In this document: positions 63,286-64,000 of the stretch, piece by piece
Position numbering within the stretch: the stretch's first letter is position 1
Layout of the letters: every line of letters starts with the position of its first letter
Source of the DNA: Notolepis coatsorum
Lineage: Eukaryota > Chordata > Actinopteri > Aulopiformes > Paralepididae
DNA: 64,000 nt
Assembly (NCBI GenBank): GCA_963971535.1
Contig: OZ020601.1
Location: 16,276,140-16,340,139, forward strand
Direction: 5' to 3'
Notes under the pieces: model-generated
What the model saw: the letters and a program-made list of their open reading frames with translations, nothing else
Told to the model about the DNA's origin: nothing
Databases searched by the model: none
Translations under genes and position numbers: made by a program

Positions 63286-64000
63286 GTTGTAACCAACGAG
63301 TACGGCTTTCCAATGGTACCCCACGTGGGAATGAGCGCATCAAGGATCTAGGCGAAAGGTCACGAGCCAAAACAGGAAGAGAATTCTCCGTCGAATACAT
63401 TGAAGTCTATGAGAAAATCGTTTTCTGAGCCCTCTCACCTTTTACCAAAACCGCTTCTAATCACTCATTTCTGAATGGATTTTTATGAAATCCGGACATG
63501 TACTACAAAATACTTCAGGCTATGGACCCAGGGTGTCTCTTCAGTCATACCAATGTTTTTGGAAATACTACTTCTGGACTACTCTTACCTTGCGGGGGCC
63601 CACATGTGGGCCCTTTTTAGGACGATTTTCCCACAGGCACTTTGGCAACCCCTAGTGGCTCGGGTGTGCATATTTTGTAATACAATATATATATCGAATT
63701 AAAGGCTTATTTGTTGCCTGTCGATAGCGACAAAATCCGTTCAGCTGTTCTCGAGTTACATGTCGGTATTTGAGGCTTGTGCAAAGTACACGGTATTGCG
63801 CAAAATACCACTCCCGACTCTTGGGACTCTAGTTCCGTCACTCTAGATCCGATCTCGAAAATGATTGTGGAGGGTTGTAGCCAATGAGTGTGGCTTTCCA
63901 ATGATAACCCACCTGGGGATGTATGAATCAGGGATCTGGTGAAAAACTAACAAGTGAAAACAGGAAGAGAAAAACAGCAGAATGAATTGAAGTCTATGAG

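Larger units (their letters stand above)
62041..64000. repeat. About 570-bp unit in tandem, first copy split by a hAT element
   Basis: Unit 1 is 62041-62310 plus 63286-63590; unit 2 is 63591-64000 and continues off the edge. Shared phrases in order: ggcccacatgtgggccc, ggctcgggtgtgcatatttt, ttgttgcctgtcgatagc, gacaaaatccgttcagc, cactcccgactct, agggttgta, ggctttccaatg, aaacaggaagaga, ttgaagtctatgag. Function and family are unknown; each unit begins with the palindrome ggcccacatgtgggcc. Confidence 0.9.

Overview
The window is vertebrate nuclear DNA, almost certainly from a teleost fish. Split genes have GT/AG introns. There are 3' fragments of several fish-type LINEs, tRNA-derived SINEs with LINE-like tails, many non-autonomous hAT-type elements with 8-bp target duplications, and very long mini- and microsatellites. 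No bacterial-type gene organisation is present. Most long open frames are translations of tandem repeats or retrotransposon remnants; the real host genes consist of short exons.

Host genes, left to right. (1) The first two coding exons of cfap418 (C8orf37), a ciliary-base/photoreceptor gene, lie on the minus strand (16978-16839 and 10736-10634), separated by a 6.1-kb intron made mostly of transposons. (2) A tRNA-Ser(AGA) gene lies on the minus strand at 19853-19772. (3) A complete five-exon cd83 gene lies on the minus strand (30585-27402, 223 codons). A kappaB/IRF/CRE-like cluster sits 160-205 bp upstream of its ATG. (4) Head-to-head with cd83, plus-strand exon candidates (31249-33872) describe an unidentified Cys-rich single-pass membrane protein, possibly a pseudogene. 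(5) The last 12 exons of a fibril-associated collagen, most like type IX, lie on the minus strand (59972-39428). They cover part of COL2, a Cys-containing NC2 domain, COL1 and a short C-terminal NC1. Its 5' part lies beyond the right edge.

Mobile and repeated DNA. 1-10 kb: a LINE-derived minisatellite, a GA-rich minisatellite, and nested DNA transposons. 10.7-16.7 kb: cfap418 intron 1 with a LINE split by a hAT element. 17-24 kb: LINE fragments, the tRNA gene, and a 36-bp minisatellite split by a hAT element and by a Mutator-type foldback element. 25-26.2 kb: a 46-bp minisatellite. 27.4-34 kb: the cd83 region. 34-39 kb: LINE tails and microsatellites, including (ATT)n of about 200 bp and (ATGT)n of about 190 bp. 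39-60 kb: collagen introns packed with minisatellites, SINEs, LINEs and hAT elements. 60-64 kb: a broken LINE, then a roughly 570-bp unit repeated in tandem, its first copy split by a hAT element.

Across the window, nine hAT-like insertions still carry recognisable 8-bp target duplications. Several can be checked internally because an empty-site paralogue or an interrupted repeat or reading frame is present in the same window. The most unusual pattern is that at least two, possibly three, separate minisatellites grew out of nearly the same short coding segment of one LINE family.
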